Of a stretch of DNA of 9,003 bases, positions 6,445-9,003 are shown one piece after another (within the stretch, counting starts at the first letter, position 1; each line of letters opens with the position of its first letter). The notes beneath the pieces are model-generated. The model saw only the letters and a program-made list of their open reading frames with translations, made no database searches and had not been told where the DNA came from. Origin of the DNA: Parasulfuritortus sp037446165. Lineage in GTDB: Bacteria; Pseudomonadota; Gammaproteobacteria; Burkholderiales; Thiobacillaceae. Made by a program: the position numbers and the translations under genes. The stretch is from contig JBBIJC010000098.1 of NCBI GenBank assembly GCA_037446165.1, forward strand, positions 1 through 9,003. The letters run 5' to 3'.

Positions 6445-6942
6445 TTGACACCATCCCCAGAACAAGACGAATCTTTCATGCGCGAGGCCATGTCGCTGGC
6501 CGAAGAGGCGTGGAAACTAGGCGAAGTCCCCGTTGGCGCTGTCGTCGTGAAAGATGGCCACGTCGTCGGCCGCGGTTTCAACCATCCCATCGCGGCACAC
6601 GATCCGACCGCGCATGCGGAAGTCATGGCCTTGCGCGATGCAGCGCGCACACTCGGCAACTACCGCCTGCCGGACTGCACCCTTTACGTGACGATCGAGC
6701 CCTGCGCCATGTGTGCCGGGGCGATCTTTCATGCCCGGATCGACCGTGTGGTATATGGCGCGGCTGAATACAAGACCGGCTCGGCCGGGAGTGTGGTGAA
6801 CCTGTTTGCCGAACCGCGTCTGAATCACCATGCAAGCCTTCAAGGCGGCCTGTTGAGTGAAGAGTGCGCTGGCTTGGTATCACGTTTCTTCGCACAGAAG
6901 CGCGCACAAAACCGTATCAAAAAAGAAGACGCTGGCTCATGA
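6445..6942 (+). CDS. tadA: tRNA-specific adenosine deaminase TadA
   Basis: TadA deaminates adenosine 34 of tRNA-Arg(ACG) to inosine in the cytoplasm, allowing one tRNA to read three arginine codons; it is usually essential. The 165-residue protein has the zinc-dependent deaminase signatures: HAE at 57-59 (H57 zinc ligand, E59 proton shuttle) and PCAMC at 86-90 (C87 and C90 zinc ligands). The N-terminal EVPVGAVVV strand and the C-terminal basic helix are those of bacterial TadA. The TTG start at 6445 is preferred over ATG at 6478 because residues before that Met (DESFMREAMSLA) match the E. coli N-terminal helix (SHEYWMRHALTLA). Its ribosome site is weak. The stop overlaps the next start as ATGA (6939-6942), so the transpeptidase gene is probably translationally coupled. 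A strong hairpin lies directly upstream. Confidence 0.96.
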   Translation: MTPSPEQDESFMREAMSLAEEAWKLGEVPVGAVVVKDGHVVGRGFNHPIAAHDPTAHAEVMALRDAARTLGNYRLPDCTLYVTIEPCAMCAGAIFHARIDRVVYGAAEYKTGSAGSVVNLFAEPRLNHHASLQGGLLSEECAGLVSRFFAQKRAQNRIKKEDAGS

Positions 6943-7421
6943 AAATACGCGTTGATCTGGCTCTGCAGCAACTTGATCTGCTCGACGACGAGGGTGCGGT
7001 TGTTGGCATGTGGCCGATATCGTCAGCCGCGAATGGGGCAGGGGAGGTGTGCGGCAGTTGTCAGACTCCGCGCGGCCAGCATATCGTCCGAGCCAAGATC
7101 GGTCAGAACCAACCTTTGAACACGGTGTTTGTCGGTCGGCGACCAACGGGCGAGATTTACCAATCATCACTGGCAGCGCAGGAGCCAGAACGGGACTGGA
7201 TATTGACCCGAATCCTCTGGTTGTCAGGCAAGGAACCCGGCGTCAATCGCCTGGGCGATCGCGACAGCATGCGCCGTTACATCTACATCCACGGGACGCC
7301 TGACGAAACGTTCGAACAAGCGCCGCAATCGCATGGCTGCATCCGGATGCGGAACGCCGATCTGGTCGAGCTGTTCGATCGGACGCCGGTTTATACCCCG
7401 GTCGAAATCATCGAGGCCTGA
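6939..7421 (+). CDS. YkuD-domain L,D-transpeptidase, no signal peptide
   Basis: L,D-transpeptidase catalytic domain (YkuD family), 160 residues. Family members form 3-3 peptidoglycan cross-links, attach lipoproteins to peptidoglycan, or act as carboxypeptidases, using a cysteine. The signature is HG at 118-119 followed by SHGCIRM at 131-137, with C134 the nucleophile and H132 and R136 conserved. The ATG at 6939 overlaps the tadA stop by 4 bases. An in-frame ATG at 6864 would add 25 residues encoded inside tadA, basic and not a signal peptide, so it is rejected. From the chosen start there is no signal peptide or membrane helix, odd for an enzyme whose substrate is periplasmic. Export by another route, or a cytoplasmic substrate, is possible. 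Two extra cysteines (C38, C41) sit near the N-terminus. It ends exactly where the convergent Smr gene ends. Confidence 0.9.
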   Translation: MKIRVDLALQQLDLLDDEGAVVGMWPISSAANGAGEVCGSCQTPRGQHIVRAKIGQNQPLNTVFVGRRPTGEIYQSSLAAQEPERDWILTRILWLSGKEPGVNRLGDRDSMRRYIYIHGTPDETFEQAPQSHGCIRMRNADLVELFDRTPVYTPVEIIEA

Positions 7422-7985
7422 TCAGCGGCCTTTCAGCAATACCACCATGGCGCCGCCTCCGCCATCAACCGGGCGTGCGCTGACAAAGGCCAGGATCTCG
7501 TCGCGCTGGGTCAGCCAGTGCCGGACATGGATCTTCAATATCGGTTCGCGGTTGGGAGAACGCAAACCCTTGCCATGGATGATGCGGACACAGCGCACTC
7601 CTTGGCGCCTGCATTCATGCAGAAACTCAGCCAGTTCAATCTTGGCTTCAACCTTGGTCAAGCCGTGCAGGTCGAGCTCTGCCTGAATCAGCCACTCGCC
7701 CTGGCGCAGGCGACGCAGAGTCTGTCTGGCAATGCCAGGCCTGATAAATGAGGCATCGTCACCCATTTCAACATCTTCCTGCCAGCGAATCGGGTCTTCC
7801 ATCGACTCCAGAATGACCTCGCGTTCATCTTTGAGCCGACTTAGAGGAAGCGGAGGCAAACGAATGACAGGATGCAGATAGCGCCCATGATGTGAAAGGG
7901 GAGTGACTTCGCCAATTGCCTCGGCGAAGTCAGCAGGGGTCTCCTCCAAAGAAGCGTGTTGTTGGTTATTAACGCTTCTTTTCAT
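7422..7985 (-). CDS. Smr-domain protein (SmrA/SmrB-like endonuclease)
   Basis: Smr (small MutS-related) domain protein, 187 residues, close in length and layout to E. coli YdaL (SmrA) and SmrB. The Smr domain occupies about 103-187: LDLHG at 104-108 (H107), then RIIHGKG at 134-140, and the glycine-rich GGGGAMVVLL end. The preceding segment (FIRPGIARQTLRRLRQGEWLIQAE in outline, about 80-103) is the usual lead-in, and residues 1-79 are acidic and probably flexible. Known roles of stand-alone Smr proteins are nicking of nucleic acid and, for SmrB, cleavage of mRNA between collided ribosomes; which applies here cannot be told. The gene lies 23 bases after trxB on the same strand, so it is probably co-transcribed with it. 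No clear Shine-Dalgarno precedes the ATG. Its stop abuts the transpeptidase stop with zero spacing. Confidence 0.92.
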   Translation of the reverse strand: MKRSVNNQQHASLEETPADFAEAIGEVTPLSHHGRYLHPVIRLPPLPLSRLKDEREVILESMEDPIRWQEDVEMGDDASFIRPGIARQTLRRLRQGEWLIQAELDLHGLTKVEAKIELAEFLHECRRQGVRCVRIIHGKGLRSPNREPILKIHVRHWLTQRDEILAFVSARPVDGGGGAMVVLLKGR

Positions 7986-8008
7986 GGTGTTAAAAAGTCT
8001 TTTGAATC

Positions 8009-8953
8009 TTACTTATCAAGATAGCGCTCGGCATCCAGCGCGGCCTGGCAGCCCGATGCGGCACTCGTGATCGCCTGCTTGTAGATCATGTCCTGCACGT
8101 CGCCCGCGGCGAAGACGCCCGGTATGCTGGTCTGAGTGGCATTGCCGGTACGACCGCCCTGGGTAATCAGGTAGCCGTGATCCATTTCGAGCTGACCGGC
8201 GAACAGGCTGGTGTTGGGCTTGTGGCCGATAGCGATAAAGACGCCGGTCAGCTTGATTTCCTTGGTCGACTCGGATTTGACGTTCTTCAACCGCACTCCG
8301 GTAACGCCGCTGGCATCACCCAGCACTTCATCCAGCACCGAATCGGTTTCAAGAACGATTTTGCCTTCACGAACCTTTTCCATCAGGTGATCGACCATGA
8401 TCTTCTCGGCCTTGAAGCTGTCGCGGCGGTGCACCAGGGTGACCTTGCTGGCAATATTGGCCAGATAAATGGCTTCTTCAACCGCTGTATTGCCGCCACC
8501 GATCACGGCAACTTCCTGATTCTTGTAGAAAAAACCATCGCAAGTGGCGCAGCCGGATACGCCGCGGCCCATGAATTTCTGTTCTGATTCCAGGCCCAGA
8601 TACATTGCTGACGCCCCTGTGGCGATAATCAGCGCATCACAGGTGTAGGTGCCGGAGTCACCGATCAGGGTAAATGGCCTTTCGGTCAACTTGGCGGTAT
8701 GGATGTGATCGAACACGATCTCGGTATTGAAGCGCTCGGCATGCTGCTGAAAACGGGTCATCAGATCGGGGCCCTGAACGCCATTGACATCAGCGGGCCA
8801 GTTGTCGACTTCTGTGGTGGTCATCAACTGACCACCTTGTTGCAGACCGGTGATGATGACCGGCTTCAGGTTGGCGCGGGCGGCATAAATGGCGGCGGTA
8901 TAGCCCGCCGGGCCGGAGCCGAGAATCAGTAGAGGATTGTGTTTTACGGACAT
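8009..8953 (-). CDS. trxB: Thioredoxin reductase TrxB
   Basis: Cytoplasmic FAD enzyme that passes electrons from NADPH to thioredoxin; 314 residues, the normal length of the low-molecular-weight type. In order: FAD-binding GSGPAG at 12-17, the redox CATC at 135-138 (C135, C138) followed by DGFF, NADPH-binding GGGNTA at 152-157, HRR at 175-177 contacting the NADPH phosphate, and the C-terminal FAD segment FAAGDVQD at 281-288. Similarity to E. coli TrxB is high and collinear (IGGGNTAVEEA, HRRDSFKAEKI). The ATG at 8951-8953 has AGGAG at 8959-8963, 5 bases away, confirming the start. The Smr gene follows after 23 bases. The 50 bases upstream to the window edge must carry at least part of its promoter; I see no convincing -35/-10 pair there. 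Confidence 0.98.
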   Translation of the reverse strand: MSVKHNPLLILGSGPAGYTAAIYAARANLKPVIITGLQQGGQLMTTTEVDNWPADVNGVQGPDLMTRFQQHAERFNTEIVFDHIHTAKLTERPFTLIGDSGTYTCDALIIATGASAMYLGLESEQKFMGRGVSGCATCDGFFYKNQEVAVIGGGNTAVEEAIYLANIASKVTLVHRRDSFKAEKIMVDHLMEKVREGKIVLETDSVLDEVLGDASGVTGVRLKNVKSESTKEIKLTGVFIAIGHKPNTSLFAGQLEMDHGYLITQGGRTGNATQTSIPGVFAAGDVQDMIYKQAITSAASGCQAALDAERYLDK

Positions 8954-9003
8954 GCTTGCTCCTAGGGTCGGTAGGGTAACGATCAGTTGATACTATCTGG
9001 TAG

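Noticed and set aside
6864..6938. 25-residue N-terminal extension of the L,D-transpeptidase
   Set aside because: It is encoded wholly within tadA, is arginine/lysine rich without a hydrophobic core, and the ATGA overlap at 6939 is a typical coupled start.

Overview
The window looks like a stretch of ordinary chromosome from a Gram-negative proteobacterium, most likely a betaproteobacterium (a Rhodocyclales-like group is my best guess, not proven). The reasons are its moderately high GC, dense gene packing, E. coli-like FabI, TrxB and TadA sequences, a PsiF-repeat periplasmic protein, and a trxB gene followed directly by an Smr-domain gene. I see no rRNA, tRNA, CRISPR array, insertion sequence or phage gene.

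Layout. On the plus strand, 19-1468 holds a two-gene unit: a methyltransferase-like protein of unknown target, overlapping a membrane-anchored thioredoxin-fold protein. It converges, with no spacer, on a minus-strand pair. That pair is a very large gene (2328-5798, 1156 residues) followed by fabI (1469-2263). fabI appears to have its own promoter straddling the end of the large gene. A 193-base divergent intergenic region (5799-5991) carries a promoter, a palindrome and a UUCG hairpin. It leads into a plus-strand run: a PsiF-repeat secreted protein, a hairpin, tadA, and a YkuD-type L,D-transpeptidase that overlaps tadA by 4 bases. This run converges, again with zero spacer, on a minus-strand trxB-smr pair. 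The last 50 bases are the trxB upstream region.

The most interesting gene is the 1156-residue protein. It is not a standard annotated enzyme. Its size, a YYGYCKK segment resembling the substrate-binding motif of phosphoenolpyruvate carboxykinases (PEPCK), and a glycine-rich SGGGKS loop downstream suggest the pyrophosphate-dependent PEPCK family known from Propionibacterium and Entamoeba. If so, the organism could interconvert oxaloacetate and phosphoenolpyruvate using pyrophosphate instead of ATP or GTP. This is a family assignment from memory and motif reading, not a database result.

Functionally the remaining genes are housekeeping: fatty-acid elongation (fabI), tRNA wobble editing (tadA), thiol redox (trxB and the membrane thioredoxin-like protein), ribosome rescue or nucleic-acid cleavage (Smr protein) and possible envelope maintenance (L,D-transpeptidase). 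No complete new multi-gene system is evident. The large enzyme and the methyltransferase/thioredoxin pair are the parts worth pursuing.
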